DNA of 64,000 bases from Oxalobacteraceae bacterium OTU3CAMAD1 (GTDB lineage Bacteria; Pseudomonadota; Gammaproteobacteria; Burkholderiales; Burkholderiaceae_D), in assembly GCA_024123915.1 (NCBI GenBank), contig CP099650.1, forward strand, positions 930,001 to 994,000, read 5' to 3'. Positions 40,053-49,450 of the stretch are shown here, one piece after another. The notes under the pieces are model-generated. The model had not been told where the DNA came from. It ran no database searches and saw nothing but the letters and a program-made list of their open reading frames with translations. Position 1 is the first letter of the stretch. Each line of letters opens with the position of its first letter. A program made the position numbers and the translations under genes.

Positions 40053-40325
40053 ATGGATGAGCAAATTGCCGAACTCGATAGGCGGCTGATTTTGGTGGCA
40101 CGTGAGCACTATGCTATCAAGGAGGACTTTGCCAGGCTCGAGGGGCGGGTCGCTGTGATTCAGGCCAACTATGCCACGAAAGAAGACATCGCGAATTTGT
40201 ACACGAAGATGACTGCATTGGATTCAAGATTTTCGCAAGTCGAAACGCGCATGATGCGCTGGTGCGTTGGCACCATGATCACGTTGACCGGCGTGTTCAT
40301 GGCCTTCGTCAGGTTCTCCCTTTAA
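40053..40325 (+). CDS. Coiled-coil protein with C-terminal membrane anchor, twin 2
   Basis: This 90-residue paralogue of the previous gene begins MDEQIAELDRRLILV, shares the YATKE motif and ends in a membrane helix (GTMITLTGVFMAFVRFSL). GAGGTGG lies at a good distance from the ATG at 40053, and the gap to the previous stop is seven bases, so they are co-translated. The final bases overlap the convergent mutY stop by four bases. Function unknown. Confidence 0.7.
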   Translation: MDEQIAELDRRLILVAREHYAIKEDFARLEGRVAVIQANYATKEDIANLYTKMTALDSRFSQVETRMMRWCVGTMITLTGVFMAFVRFSL

Positions 40326-41452
40326 AACATCCGCGCCTGCGCATCGCGTACGTCCCCCATCAATTCCAGCAGCAGTTTCTTGATCGGCGCGGGCAACGCC
40401 GCGTCGGCCAGCCTGGCGGCGTCGTACCAGACGTGGCCGGCCTCGGCCGCCATCGGCACGCGCCGCGCCAGCGTCACGCGGTACGGCGCGATGTGCAGCT
40501 TGTAGTGCGTGAACACGTGCGTGACCGTCGACAGCCGCTCGTGCGATTCCATCTCGCCGAACTTGCCGACCGCTAGCATCAACGTGCCGTCGTCGGCCGC
40601 CGGGATATCGTCGTCCTCCGCCAGTACATGGCCGTCGAGCTCCGGCAGCGACAGCAGGCCGCCCCAAATGCCGGTCGGCGGCCGCTGCTCCAGCAGTACC
40701 TGGCCGTTGTCGATAATCGCCAGCATCACCGAATGCTTTTCCGGCGAGGTTTTCTTCGGCTTGCGCACCGGCAGATCCTTGGTGCGGTTGGTGGCGAAGG
40801 CCACGCAGCGCGGCTGCATCGGGCAACGTTCGCACGACGGACTGCTGCGCGTGCACAGGGTCGCGCCCATGTCCATCAAGCCCTGCGTGTACGACTCGAT
40901 GCCTTGCTCCGGCAGCAGCGCCTCGGCGCGGCGCCACATCATCTCTTCGGTCCGGCGCTCGCCCGGATAGGCGTCGATGCCGAACACGCGCGCGAACACC
41001 CGCTTGACGTTGCCGTCCATGATGGCCGCGCGCGTGCCGCTCGAAAACGCCGAGATTGCCGCCGCCGTCGAGCGGCCGATGCCCGGCAGCTCGGCCAGCA
41101 GCGCCGGATCGGACGGGAACACGCCGTCGTACTCGGCCACCACGCGCTGCGCGCACTTGTGCAGGTTGCGCGCGCGGGTGTAGTAGCCCAGGCCGCTCCA
41201 CTGCGCCATGACGTCCTCGACCGGCGCCGCCGCCAGGTCGCGCAGGGTCGGAAAGCGCTCCAGGAAGCGCGCGTAGTAGCCCAGCACCGCCGATACTTGC
41301 GTTTGCTGCAGCATGATTTCGGACAGCCAGATCAGATACGCGTCGGTGGTGTTTTGCCATGGCAGCGCGTGGCGCCCGTGCTGTTTCTGCCAGCCGATCA
41401 GGTCCGAGGAAAAACTCGGATCGGCGAAATTCTCAACAACTTCAACCTTCAT
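40322..41452 (-). CDS. mutY: A/G-specific adenine glycosylase MutY
   Basis: MutY removes adenine opposite 8-oxoguanine. The 376-residue protein has catalytic Glu in EIMLQQTQVS, catalytic Asp in IMDGNVKRVFAR, and the iron-sulfur cluster loop C-x6-C-x2-C-x5-C (CTRSSPSCERCPMQPRC). The C-terminal NUDIX-like domain follows from about residue 235. AGGA lies five bases before the ATG. mutM, its partner in the GO repair pathway, lies 2 kb away on the same strand. Confidence 0.97.
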   Translation of the reverse strand: MKVEVVENFADPSFSSDLIGWQKQHGRHALPWQNTTDAYLIWLSEIMLQQTQVSAVLGYYARFLERFPTLRDLAAAPVEDVMAQWSGLGYYTRARNLHKCAQRVVAEYDGVFPSDPALLAELPGIGRSTAAAISAFSSGTRAAIMDGNVKRVFARVFGIDAYPGERRTEEMMWRRAEALLPEQGIESYTQGLMDMGATLCTRSSPSCERCPMQPRCVAFATNRTKDLPVRKPKKTSPEKHSVMLAIIDNGQVLLEQRPPTGIWGGLLSLPELDGHVLAEDDDIPAADDGTLMLAVGKFGEMESHERLSTVTHVFTHYKLHIAPYRVTLARRVPMAAEAGHVWYDAARLADAALPAPIKKLLLELMGDVRDAQARMF

Positions 41453-41472
41453 TTGAATCCTAAATTAAACAT

Positions 41473-41556
41473 GTAGGGCGGATTAGCGTAGCGTAATCGG
41501 CCAAGCTCCGCCGGCGGCTCCTGGCCGATTACGCGCTTCGCGCTAATCCGCCCTAC
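41473..41556. repeat. GTAGGGCGGATTAG palindromic repeat, copy 3
   Basis: This 84-bp copy has outer arms GTAGGGCGGATTAGCG and CGCTAATCCGCCCTAC and inner arms CGTAATCGGCCA and TGGCCGATTACG. It lies between the dynamin-like gene and mutY, both on the minus strand. Confidence 0.9.
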
Positions 41557-41570
41557 GAAAATCTATCTTA

Positions 41571-43502
41571 TTAAGCGGCGGCGTCCAGCGCTTCGAATTC
41601 CGCGTTGATGGCGGTGCCGATGGCGGCCGCCAGTTCGGTCAGGCGCAGCTTTTGCGCCTCCAGCTGCTGCTGGCTGCTTTCGAACGCGTCGATCTTTTGC
41701 TCCAGGCTGTCGGTGGCGTCGTGGATGCGCTGGATCGACGCCAAACGGTGCTTGAGCTGGTCCTTGTGCTGGCGGATCTGCGCCTCCAGCGGCGCCATGA
41801 TCACCTTGAGCCACGCCTCGGCGTCGTTGTTGGCCGACTTGAAGCAGCCGCGCACGCGCGAGGCGATGGTGTCGAAGAACTTCTCCATCAACACCACGCG
41901 GCTGGTCGTGATCAGGGTCGCGGTGCCGAACTGCTTGTAGTAGATCGCCTCGATCGATGCGATCTCGTCGCGGTACAGTTGCAGCGAAAACGGCATCGGC
42001 AGCGACAGGGTCAAGCCGTGCTCGCTGGCGAAGCGGCGGTACATCACGCCCATCATCTCGCTGATCTCGACGGTCTTGCGCTCGGAGGCGTCGAGGTTGG
42101 CGCGGATGCGCTCGAAGTAGTTGCGCACCGCCTCGCGCACGCCGGTGAAGAAGCGGCTGCGCTGCATCTGCTCGCGCACCAGGTCGATATCGTCGCGCAC
42201 GATGTCCATGCCAATACTGGTGTAGAGCTCGGTCGACAGCCGCGTGAACACGGCGCGCGTGGCCTGCAGCTTGAACAGGCTGGTGTCGAATTCTTTTTTC
42301 TCGACGTCGATGCGGCGCATCATGTGGGCGATCACCGTCTGGTTCTTGCCGCGCAGGCTCTTGAGCTCGTGCAGTTGCTCGACGATGCCGCGCGAGCGCG
42401 CGTTGACCAGGGCCATTTGCGCCACGCTCAGCGCCTGTAATTCTTCGCGCAGCTGCTTGCGCACGATGTCCTTCTTGGCCGGGATCAGTTCGTCGAACAG
42501 CGCCGCCTCAAGCGCCTGCAGGCGGCTGCGGGCGAGCAGGGCATTATCCTGGGTGATCTTGCCCACCAGCGCCTTTTGCGCCGACACCGGAAACACCTGG
42601 CGCGGCTCTAGCGCCAGCACGTGCGCGACATTGGCCTGTTGGCGTTCGATCTCGACATCGACCTCGGCCTGGCTGCGCAACTCGTCCCACATGCTGTCGA
42701 TCTTGTTGAGCACGACGAGGCGGCCGGCACCGGCGCCGATGTGGTTGCGCCAGACCTCGATATCGCTCTTGGTCACGCCGGTGTCGGCGGCCAGGATGAA
42801 CAGCACCGCGTGCGCGTTCGGGATCAGGTTCAACGTCAGTTCCGGCTCGGTGCCGATGGCGTTCAGGCCTGGTGTGTCGAGGATCACCAGCCCCTGCTTG
42901 AGCAGCGGGTGCGGGAAGTTGATGATGGCGTGGCGCCACAGCGAGATCTCGACCTTGCCGTCCTCGCTCAAGGTGACCGGCATGTCGGGATCGTCCTCGT
43001 CGTACAGGCCGTAGCGCTTGGCTTCCTCGACCGGCACGTAGCGCGTCATGCTGACCTGCTTGAAGACCTCGTGCATGTCGGCGCCAACCTCCAGGTTCAG
43101 CGGTAGCACGGTCCAGGCCGAAGGTTGATCGCGGTAGTCGCCGGTCGACAGGTTGTCGGCCCGCGTCTCGATCGGCAGCAGGCGGATCGACGGCGCGAAG
43201 CTGGGGTCGTACATCAGCTCGGTCGGGCACATGGTGGTGCGGCCGGCGGCCGACGGCAAGATGCGCTGGCCGTAGTCGGCAAAAAAGATGGCGTTGATCA
43301 GTTCGGACTTGCCGCGCGAGAATTCGGCGACGAAGGCCACCGACAACTTATCGTCGGCCAGCCGCGCCAAGGTGCGGGCGATGCGCTGGTCGGTGGCGGC
43401 GTCGGTCAACGACGCGGCCGCCACCCAGGACTGGTAGTTTTTCAGCGCCGTCACCACGCCTTGCCGCCAGGCGCTGTACTGCTCGAAATCCCTGGCCATC
43501 AT
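41571..43502 (-). CDS. Dynamin-like GTPase
   Basis: This 643-residue protein of the bacterial dynamin superfamily probably binds or remodels membranes. The P-loop is AEFSRGKS (59-66); the family form is GEFSAGKST, so the first Gly is Ala and the residue after Ser66 is Glu. Switch II is DTPGLNAIG and the base-recognition motif is NKIDSM. Long helical regions follow from about residue 330 to the end and form the stalk. The ATG at 43502 was chosen because GGCGGAAAG precedes it; an ATG at 43538 would overlap mutM. Function in the cell is unknown. Confidence 0.82.
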   Translation of the reverse strand: MMARDFEQYSAWRQGVVTALKNYQSWVAAASLTDAATDQRIARTLARLADDKLSVAFVAEFSRGKSELINAIFFADYGQRILPSAAGRTTMCPTELMYDPSFAPSIRLLPIETRADNLSTGDYRDQPSAWTVLPLNLEVGADMHEVFKQVSMTRYVPVEEAKRYGLYDEDDPDMPVTLSEDGKVEISLWRHAIINFPHPLLKQGLVILDTPGLNAIGTEPELTLNLIPNAHAVLFILAADTGVTKSDIEVWRNHIGAGAGRLVVLNKIDSMWDELRSQAEVDVEIERQQANVAHVLALEPRQVFPVSAQKALVGKITQDNALLARSRLQALEAALFDELIPAKKDIVRKQLREELQALSVAQMALVNARSRGIVEQLHELKSLRGKNQTVIAHMMRRIDVEKKEFDTSLFKLQATRAVFTRLSTELYTSIGMDIVRDDIDLVREQMQRSRFFTGVREAVRNYFERIRANLDASERKTVEISEMMGVMYRRFASEHGLTLSLPMPFSLQLYRDEIASIEAIYYKQFGTATLITTSRVVLMEKFFDTIASRVRGCFKSANNDAEAWLKVIMAPLEAQIRQHKDQLKHRLASIQRIHDATDSLEQKIDAFESSQQQLEAQKLRLTELAAAIGTAINAEFEALDAAA

Positions 43503-43525
43503 GCTTTCCGCCCTTGTTCTAGTGT

Positions 43526-44359
43526 TCACTTCTGGCAATTGACACAGTAAAAAGTGGAGCGCTGCCCCTGTTTGATCTGCCGCACCGGCGCCGCGCAGAC
43601 CTTGCAGGGCACGCCAGCACGATCATAGACGAAATACGTCTGCTGGAAATAACCGGACTGGCCGTTGACGCTAATAAAGTCGCGCAAGGTGCTGCCGCCC
43701 TGGATGATGGCTTCGGCCAGGATCTCGCGGATCGCCTGCGCCAGTTTCTCGTAGCGCGCCAGGCTGATGCGCTTGGCGGGCGTCTTGGGATTGATGCCCG
43801 CGCGGAACAAGCTTTCCGAAGCGTAAATATTGCCGACACCCACTACGATATCGCCGGCCAGCAACACCTGCTTGACGGGCGCGCTGCGCTGGCGGGTCTG
43901 ATCGTACAACAATTTGCCCGTAAAGCCCGTTTCCAGCGGCTCCACGCCCAGTTCGCGCAGCAGGACGTGGTGCTCCAGGAGCCCGTCGGCGTCGTCGTGC
44001 CACAGCACGGCGCCGAAGCGGCGCGGATCCTTCATGCGCAGCACTTGTTGGCCTTGCGGCCCCTCGACCACCAGATCGAAATGGTCGTGCTTTTCCGGCT
44101 TGATGCCCGTGTCCATCACCCGCAGGTGGCCCGACATGCCCAGATGGATGATCAGGGTGCCATGCTCGAAGTGGACCAGCAGGTATTTTCCGCGCCGCCC
44201 GGTGCGCACCACCAGCCGTCCGGCCAGCAATTGTTGCAGCTGGGCGGGAAACGGCCAGCGCAGGCCCTCGCGGCGCAGCACCACGTCGTGCACGGTGCGG
44301 CCTTCGATGTGTGGCGCGACGCCGCGCCGGGTCACTTCAACTTCTGGTAATTCTGGCAT
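43526..44359 (-). CDS. mutM: Formamidopyrimidine-DNA glycosylase
   Basis: MutM (Fpg) excises 8-oxoguanine and other oxidised purines. The N-terminus [13 protein letters not shown] supplies catalytic Pro2 and Glu3 after Met removal. The helix-two-turn-helix region holds [10 protein letters not shown]. The C-terminal zinc finger is C-x2-C ... C-x2-C (CKVCAAP ... FYCVNCQK). At 277 residues it is of normal length. It lies 23 bp upstream of the dynamin-like gene on the same strand. Confidence 0.97.
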   Translation of the reverse strand: MPELPEVEVTRRGVAPHIEGRTVHDVVLRREGLRWPFPAQLQQLLAGRLVVRTGRRGKYLLVHFEHGTLIIHLGMSGHLRVMDTGIKPEKHDHFDLVVEGPQGQQVLRMKDPRRFGAVLWHDDADGLLEHHVLLRELGVEPLETGFTGKLLYDQTRQRSAPVKQVLLAGDIVVGVGNIYASESLFRAGINPKTPAKRISLARYEKLAQAIREILAEAIIQGGSTLRDFISVNGQSGYFQQTYFVYDRAGVPCKVCAAPVRQIKQGQRSTFYCVNCQK

Positions 44360-44376
44360 GTGATAACAATCTAAAA

Positions 44377-44470
44377 CACGTAGGGCGGATTAGCGCAGCG
44401 TAATCGGCCAAGCGCCGCCGGCGGCTCACGCATGGCCGATTACGGCGTGCCGCCTAATCCGCCCTACGTG
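44377..44470. repeat. GTAGGGCGGATTAG palindromic repeat, copy 4
   Basis: This 94-bp copy starts CACGTAGGGCGGATTAG and ends CTAATCCGCCCTACGTG. It lies upstream of mutM, in the divergent intergenic region with the TPR lipoprotein gene, so this copy is not between gene ends. Confidence 0.9.
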
Positions 44471-44629
44471 GGCCAGATTGGCGCGCCATTCCGGGTCGAT
44501 CAATGTATATCGAGGCGGTCCCGGCGGCCGCAACCCGGCCGGGGCAAAATATTTGGTTACACTAGTCAAAACACGCAAGCGATGCGTTGCGCGTAAAATC
44601 AGCTGACCATTGCCGACCAGGATCTTCCC

Positions 44630-46408
44630 TTGAAAAACGCTTTCGCCATTGTAACCCTCTCTGCCTTGCTGTCGGCGTGCGCCATGGCGCCGCAAAAACA
44701 GGCCGAGTCCACCGCCGCACCGGAGCCTGCCGCCCCCGACAGCGCCGCCGCCGTGGTGGAGGCGCCCGCGCCCGTGCCGGAAGTGTTGCCCAACAATGCC
44801 CTGACCGGCGATATGCTGTTCCGCATCACCAAGGCCGAGCTCGAATTTAAGCAGGGACAATGGCAGGGCGCGTATATCACGATGCTGTCGCTGGCCCAGC
44901 AGACCCGCGATCCACGCCTGGCGCGCCGGGCCGCCGAGATGGCGCTGGCCGCCAAGCAGGGCCAGGAGGCGCTGGCCGCGATCCGCCTGTGGCGCGAACT
45001 GGCGCCCGAGTCTGACGAGGCAACCCAGTATTTCCTCGGCTTTGCCGTCGTCAACGACGACCTGAGCGAGGCGGAGGCGATTTTCGCCCAGCGCCTGAAG
45101 GCGGCGCCGCCGGCCCAGCGCGGCATGGCGATGTTGCAAATGCAGCAATTCATGCTGCGCGCCAAGGACAAGGCTGCAGCGTTCGCGCTGCAGGAGCGCG
45201 TGCTGGCGCCCTATGACGACATGCTCGAAAGCCACCTGATCCTGGCGCAGGGCGCGTTCGCCGTCAACGACACCGAGCGCGCCCGCGCCGAGGCGCAAAA
45301 AGCCCAGGCCATCAAGCCCGACTCCGAACTGGCGGTGCTGACGATGGCGCAGGTGTCCGGCGACATCGACGCCGCCGGCAAAGTGTTGACCGCTTTCCTG
45401 GAGAAGTATCCGAAGGCGCGCGAAGTGCGCGCCGCCTACGCCCGCATCCTGGTCGACGCCAAGCAACTCGAGCCGGCCCGCCAGCAATTCCTGACCTTGC
45501 TGAAGGACCAGCCGGACAACATCGCGACCTTGTATGCGCTGGGCGTGATGGCGATGCAGACCAACGATTTGCCCGAGGCGGAGAAATACTTCACGCGTTT
45601 CATCACCGTCATGGACGATCATCCCGACGACGAGCGCGACCCCTCCAAGGTGCTGACGATACTGTCGCAGATCGCCGAGCAGCGCGGCGACATCGACGGC
45701 GCCTACAAATGGCTGGAGAAAATCGAAGGAGACGACCCCAAGCTGTACCTGAACGCGCGCATGAAAATGGCGACCCTGACGGCGCGCAAGGGCGATGTCG
45801 ACGGCGCGCGCAAGCAGTTGGCCACCCTGACGCCGGCCGACCCCGCCGACCAGGCGCAGATTTTCCAGACCGACGCCCAGTTGCTGCGCGACGCCGGCGA
45901 CACCCGCGCCGCCTACACGGTGCTGGAGAACGCCGTCAAACGCTATCCGGACAATCCGGACCTGCTGTACGACTTCGCGCTGGTGGCGGAAAAACTGGGC
46001 AACGTGGAATTGATGGAAAAAGCGCTGCGCCAGGTGATGATCGCCGCGCCCGACAACCAGCACGCCTACAACGCGCTGGGCTACTCGCTGGCCGAGCGCA
46101 ACGAGCGCCTGCCGGAAGCCTACGCGCTGATCGACCAGGCGATGAAGATGGCGCCGGGCGATCCGTTCATCATGGACAGCATGGGCTGGGTACAATTCCG
46201 CATGGGGAACCTGGACGAGGCGGAATCGCTGCTGCGCCGCGCCTACGCGCTGCGGGCCGATCCGGAAATCGCCGTGCATCTGGGCGAGGTGCTGTTCGTC
46301 AAGGGCGACACCACCGGCGCGCAAAAGATGTGGCAGGAAGCCAAGAGCAAAGACCCCAAGAACGACGCGCTCAAGAATACGCTGGCGCGCCTGAATCAAA
46401 ACCTCTAA
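44630..46408 (+). CDS. Tetratricopeptide repeat lipoprotein
   Basis: This 592-residue protein begins at a TTG. Its signal peptide ends in a lipobox (LLSAC, Cys17), so it is likely anchored to the outer membrane on the periplasmic side. An Ala/Pro-rich linker is followed by a run of TPR-type helical hairpins up to the C-terminus (for example NLDEAESLLRRAYALRADPE). It lies 22 bp before lolB, a pairing found in many betaproteobacteria. It probably scaffolds protein complexes; no partner is evident. Confidence 0.85.
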   Translation: MKNAFAIVTLSALLSACAMAPQKQAESTAAPEPAAPDSAAAVVEAPAPVPEVLPNNALTGDMLFRITKAELEFKQGQWQGAYITMLSLAQQTRDPRLARRAAEMALAAKQGQEALAAIRLWRELAPESDEATQYFLGFAVVNDDLSEAEAIFAQRLKAAPPAQRGMAMLQMQQFMLRAKDKAAAFALQERVLAPYDDMLESHLILAQGAFAVNDTERARAEAQKAQAIKPDSELAVLTMAQVSGDIDAAGKVLTAFLEKYPKAREVRAAYARILVDAKQLEPARQQFLTLLKDQPDNIATLYALGVMAMQTNDLPEAEKYFTRFITVMDDHPDDERDPSKVLTILSQIAEQRGDIDGAYKWLEKIEGDDPKLYLNARMKMATLTARKGDVDGARKQLATLTPADPADQAQIFQTDAQLLRDAGDTRAAYTVLENAVKRYPDNPDLLYDFALVAEKLGNVELMEKALRQVMIAAPDNQHAYNALGYSLAERNERLPEAYALIDQAMKMAPGDPFIMDSMGWVQFRMGNLDEAESLLRRAYALRADPEIAVHLGEVLFVKGDTTGAQKMWQEAKSKDPKNDALKNTLARLNQNL

Positions 46409-46430
46409 CAACCGATAGCAATCACCACTG

Positions 46431-47060
46431 ATGACGATTTCCATATTCCGCCGCGCGGCAAACACGCTGGCAATGGCTGGCGCGCTAGGCGTGCTAAGCG
46501 TGCTGGCCGGCTGCGCCACCACCTCCGCGCCACGCTCGACCACCGCCGTCGCGCCGTACCGCGATACCCTCGACCTGGCCGGGCGCATCGCCATCAATTA
46601 CAGCCGTGACGGCAAGCAGGAGTCGCTGAGCGGCAAGTTCACCTGGCGGCAAACGGCGGCCAACACCGACGTCACCCTGATCTCGCCGACCGGGCAGACG
46701 GTCGCCGTCATCAATGTCACGCCGACCTCGGCCACGTTGAAGCGCAGCGGCGAGCCGACCCGCTCCGCGTCCGACCTCGACAGCCTGACCCGCCAGACCC
46801 TGGGCTGGACCCTGCCGGTCTCCGGCCTGCGCGACTGGTTGCAGGGCTACGCGGTCGCCGCCGACGGCAGCCGCTTCAGCGCCTCGCCGGCCAGCGACAC
46901 CGTCGTTACCCGCGACGGCTGGAAGCTCGACTATGTGTCGTGGCAGGATGACGCCGCGACGGTGCCGCAACCGAAACGCATCGACGTCACCCGCATCGCG
47001 CTGGGCCAGCAGGTCGACGACATGTCGATCCGCATCGTCATCGATACGCCTACACCTTAA
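46431..47060 (+). CDS. lolB: Outer-membrane lipoprotein LolB
   Basis: LolB receives lipoproteins from LolA and inserts them into the outer membrane. The 209-residue precursor has a lipobox (LAGC, Cys28). The mature part shows the family pattern LAGRIAINYSRDGKQESLSG and a central TLGWTLPVSGLRDWLQG, corresponding to the conserved inner helix. It lies between the TPR lipoprotein and ispE, a conserved order. Confidence 0.93.
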   Translation: MTISIFRRAANTLAMAGALGVLSVLAGCATTSAPRSTTAVAPYRDTLDLAGRIAINYSRDGKQESLSGKFTWRQTAANTDVTLISPTGQTVAVINVTPTSATLKRSGEPTRSASDLDSLTRQTLGWTLPVSGLRDWLQGYAVAADGSRFSASPASDTVVTRDGWKLDYVSWQDDAATVPQPKRIDVTRIALGQQVDDMSIRIVIDTPTP

Positions 47061-47076
47061 ACCCCAAGCCACGGCT

Positions 47077-47103
47077 GGGGTCGTACCCCGTGGGTACGAC
47101 CCC
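47077..47103. repeat. Short GTACGACCCC hairpin
   Basis: Perfect 12-bp arms GGGGTCGTACCC (47077-47088) and GGGTACGACCCC (47092-47103) are separated by three bases. It lies between lolB and ispE. The same motif in weaker form occurs at 17101-17130. There is no T run, so it may affect mRNA stability rather than end transcription. Confidence 0.75.
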
Positions 47104-47132
47104 GAACTGCCGGGTTCCGTCGAGCACCGCCG

Positions 47133-48020
47133 ATGCATCCCATGACCAGCCTTAAGAATTGTCCTGCCCCCGCTAAACTGAACTTGTTCTTGCACGTAAA
47201 CGGCCGCCGCGCCGACGGCTACCACCTGCTGCAAACCGTGTTCCAGCTGGTCGATCACGGCGACACCTTGCATTTCACCCTGCGCGCCGACGACGCGCTG
47301 CGCCGCGTGACGCCGATCGAAGGCGTGCCGGAGGAGGGCGACCTGATCATCCGCGCCGCCAGGCTGTTGCAGGCCGAGGTGCTGCGCCGCACGGGCGCTT
47401 TGCCGCGCGGCGTCGATATCGCCATCGACAAGATACTGCCGATGGGCGGCGGCCTGGGCGGCGGCTCGTCGGATGCGGCCACCACCCTGATGGTGTTGAA
47501 CCATTTGTGGCAGGCCGGTCTAAGCAAGGAGGAGTTGATGGCGCTGGGCCTGCCGCTGGGCGCGGACATCCCGTTCTTCATCTTCGGCGAAACCGCGTTC
47601 GCCGAGGGCGTGGGCGAGGCGCTACAGCCGGTGAAAGCGCCCGATTGTTGGTATGTCGTCATCGAACCCGGGGTGGCGGTGCCCACTGCGGCAATTTTTT
47701 GCTCGGAACATTTGACAAGGAACACACCGCCCGTCATAATAACGGACTTTTCCAGCTACCACGAAAATCAAACTGATTTAAAGGGGTACGGAAGGAACGA
47801 TTTACAGCAAGTGGCAACGAGTTTGTTCCCGCCGGTAGCAGAGGCGATAGAATGGCTCAGCGCTCACGGTGATGCCAGGATGACTGGTTCCGGTGCTTGT
47901 GTATTTTGTGCAGTGGCAACCCAAGCAGAAGCCGACGCGGTACTTCAACAAGTGCCAGCCAGGTGGAAAGCATGGAAAGCCCAGGCGCTCACACAGCATC
48001 CGCTCACTAAAATGTTGTAG
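47133..48020 (+). CDS. ispE: 4-diphosphocytidyl-2-C-methyl-D-erythritol kinase
   Basis: IspE is a GHMP kinase of the non-mevalonate isoprenoid pathway. The 295-residue protein has NCPAPAKLNLFLHVNGRRAD at the N-terminus, the ATP loop LPMGGGLGGGSSDAATTL and the C-terminal ARMTGSGACVF. The ATG at 47133 or at 47142 could be the start. The last 350 bases are visibly poorer in G and C at third codon positions than the first part. The tRNA-Gln gene follows within 80 bp. Confidence 0.95.
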   Translation: MHPMTSLKNCPAPAKLNLFLHVNGRRADGYHLLQTVFQLVDHGDTLHFTLRADDALRRVTPIEGVPEEGDLIIRAARLLQAEVLRRTGALPRGVDIAIDKILPMGGGLGGGSSDAATTLMVLNHLWQAGLSKEELMALGLPLGADIPFFIFGETAFAEGVGEALQPVKAPDCWYVVIEPGVAVPTAAIFCSEHLTRNTPPVIITDFSSYHENQTDLKGYGRNDLQQVATSLFPPVAEAIEWLSAHGDARMTGSGACVFCAVATQAEADAVLQQVPARWKAWKAQALTQHPLTKML

Positions 48021-48099
48021 ACGGGTAAAAAAAGATTTGGCTTAGCGTGAAATTGGCGATAAAATACTCGCCGTTGTAGCGACAAGCAGTCAGTTGCGT

Positions 48100-48176
48100 A
48101 GGGGAATCGCCAAGCTGGTTAAGGCACTGGATTTTGATTCCAGCATACCAAGGTTCGAATCCTTGTTCCCCTGCCA
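48100..48176 (+). tRNA. tRNA-Gln (UUG)
   Basis: The cloverleaf is complete in 77 bases. Acceptor arms AGGGGAA (48100-48106) and TTCCCCT (48166-48172) pair, followed by discriminator G and encoded CCA (48174-48176). The anticodon stem CTGGA/TCCAG encloses loop TTTTGAT, giving anticodon UUG for glutamine. The T loop TTCGAAT is present. Its place between ispE and prs is conserved in betaproteobacteria. Confidence 0.97.
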
Positions 48177-48324
48177 TTCGTTTTCCTTGCGACACCGTCG
48201 AGGCACTAGTCTCCGGCCAAGGCAAGCATCAATGTCCGCGCCCGGCGCGGATCATTCTGAGTACAGCGCCACGCGGCTTCCGCTGGCGACATCAAAAATT
48301 TCATCGACTATCTCTGGGACTCCC

Positions 48325-49275
48325 ATGGCTTACGAAAACCTGATGGTTTTTACCGGCAACGCTAATCCTGCGTTGGCAGAAGGAGTCGCAAAAAATCTCG
48401 GCATTCCACTCGGCAAGGCAAACGTTTCGAAATTCTCGGACGGCGAAGTGATGGTCGAGATTAACGAGAACGTTCGCGGTAAAGACGTTTTCGTTCTGCA
48501 ATCGACTTGCGCACCAACCAACGACAGCCTGATGGAGTTGATCCTGATGGTCGACGCGTTGAAACGCGCCTCGGCAGGCCGCATCACCGCCGCCATCCCT
48601 TACTTCGGTTATGCCCGTCAAGACCGCCGCCCGCGTTCGGCGCGTGTCGCGATCTCGGCCAAAGTCGTGGCCAACATGCTGGAAAGCGCCGGCGTCGAGC
48701 GCGTCCTGATCATGGACCTGCACGCGGACCAGATCCAGGGCTTCTTCGATATCCCGGTCGACAATATTTATGCTTCGCCAATTCTGCTGAGCGATCTGCA
48801 GAAGAAGAACTACCAGGACCTGCTGGTGGTGTCGCCGGACGTCGGCGGTGTTGTACGTGCGCGCGCCCTGGCCAAACGCCTGGGCTGCGACCTGGCCATC
48901 ATCGACAAACGCCGTCCGAAAGCCAACGTCTCCGAAGTGATGAACATCATCGGTGAAGTCGAAGGCCGCAACTGCGTCATCATGGATGACATGGTCGATA
49001 CCGCCGGTACCCTGGTCAAGGCGGCCGAAGTGCTGAAAGAGCGCGGCGCCACCAAAGTCGTCGCGTATTGCACCCACGCGGTCCTGTCGGGTCCTGCCAT
49101 CGAGCGCATCGCCAATTCGTCGCTGGACGAGCTGGTCGTGACCGACACGATTCCGCTGTCCGACGCGGCCCGTGCCTGCGGCAAGATTCGCCAGCTGACC
49201 TGCGCGCCGCTGCTGGCCGAGACGTTCAAACGCATCATCAAGGGTGACTCGGTTATCTCCCTGTTTATCGACTGA
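48325..49275 (+). CDS. prs: Ribose-phosphate pyrophosphokinase
   Basis: Prs makes phosphoribosyl pyrophosphate from ribose 5-phosphate and ATP for nucleotide, histidine and tryptophan synthesis. The 316-residue length is normal. Motifs include [13 protein letters not shown], the PRPP loop [11 protein letters not shown] and [17 protein letters not shown]. The ATG at 48325 gives the standard N-terminus [15 protein letters not shown]; the frame stays open upstream through the tRNA, but that extension is not protein-like. A long hairpin follows the stop. Confidence 0.97.
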   Translation: MAYENLMVFTGNANPALAEGVAKNLGIPLGKANVSKFSDGEVMVEINENVRGKDVFVLQSTCAPTNDSLMELILMVDALKRASAGRITAAIPYFGYARQDRRPRSARVAISAKVVANMLESAGVERVLIMDLHADQIQGFFDIPVDNIYASPILLSDLQKKNYQDLLVVSPDVGGVVRARALAKRLGCDLAIIDKRRPKANVSEVMNIIGEVEGRNCVIMDDMVDTAGTLVKAAEVLKERGATKVVAYCTHAVLSGPAIERIANSSLDELVVTDTIPLSDAARACGKIRQLTCAPLLAETFKRIIKGDSVISLFID

Positions 49276-49312
49276 TCACGATTAGCGATAAACAAGCTGT
49301 CCGTATTTTAGG

Positions 49313-49345
49313 CGGCGCGCCAGGCTTAAAAGCCTTGGCGCGCCG
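49313..49345 (+). terminator. Hairpin between prs and rplY
   Basis: CGGCGCGCCAGGCT (49313-49326) pairs with AGCCTTGGCGCGCCG (49331-49345) with one bulged base and a four-base loop. Only a short T-containing tail follows, so termination may be partial and allow read-through into rplY. Confidence 0.7.
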
Positions 49346-49450
49346 TTGTACTTCCCGGTTTCATGAGCGCAGTCAGCTCATTTTCGAAGCACCCTGGTCG
49401 CGGGGGCTTCATAACACGAGGCGCGAGCCTTGTTATTTTTGGAGTTACAC

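Noticed and set aside
48100..48176. tRNA-Gln as the integration site of the island
   Set aside because: The integrase lies 8 kb away beyond conserved core genes, so the island is not attached to this tRNA.
48094..48324. Upstream in-frame extension of prs through the tRNA-Gln gene
   Set aside because: The tRNA is complete and functional in form, and Prs proteins begin at the ATG at 48325.
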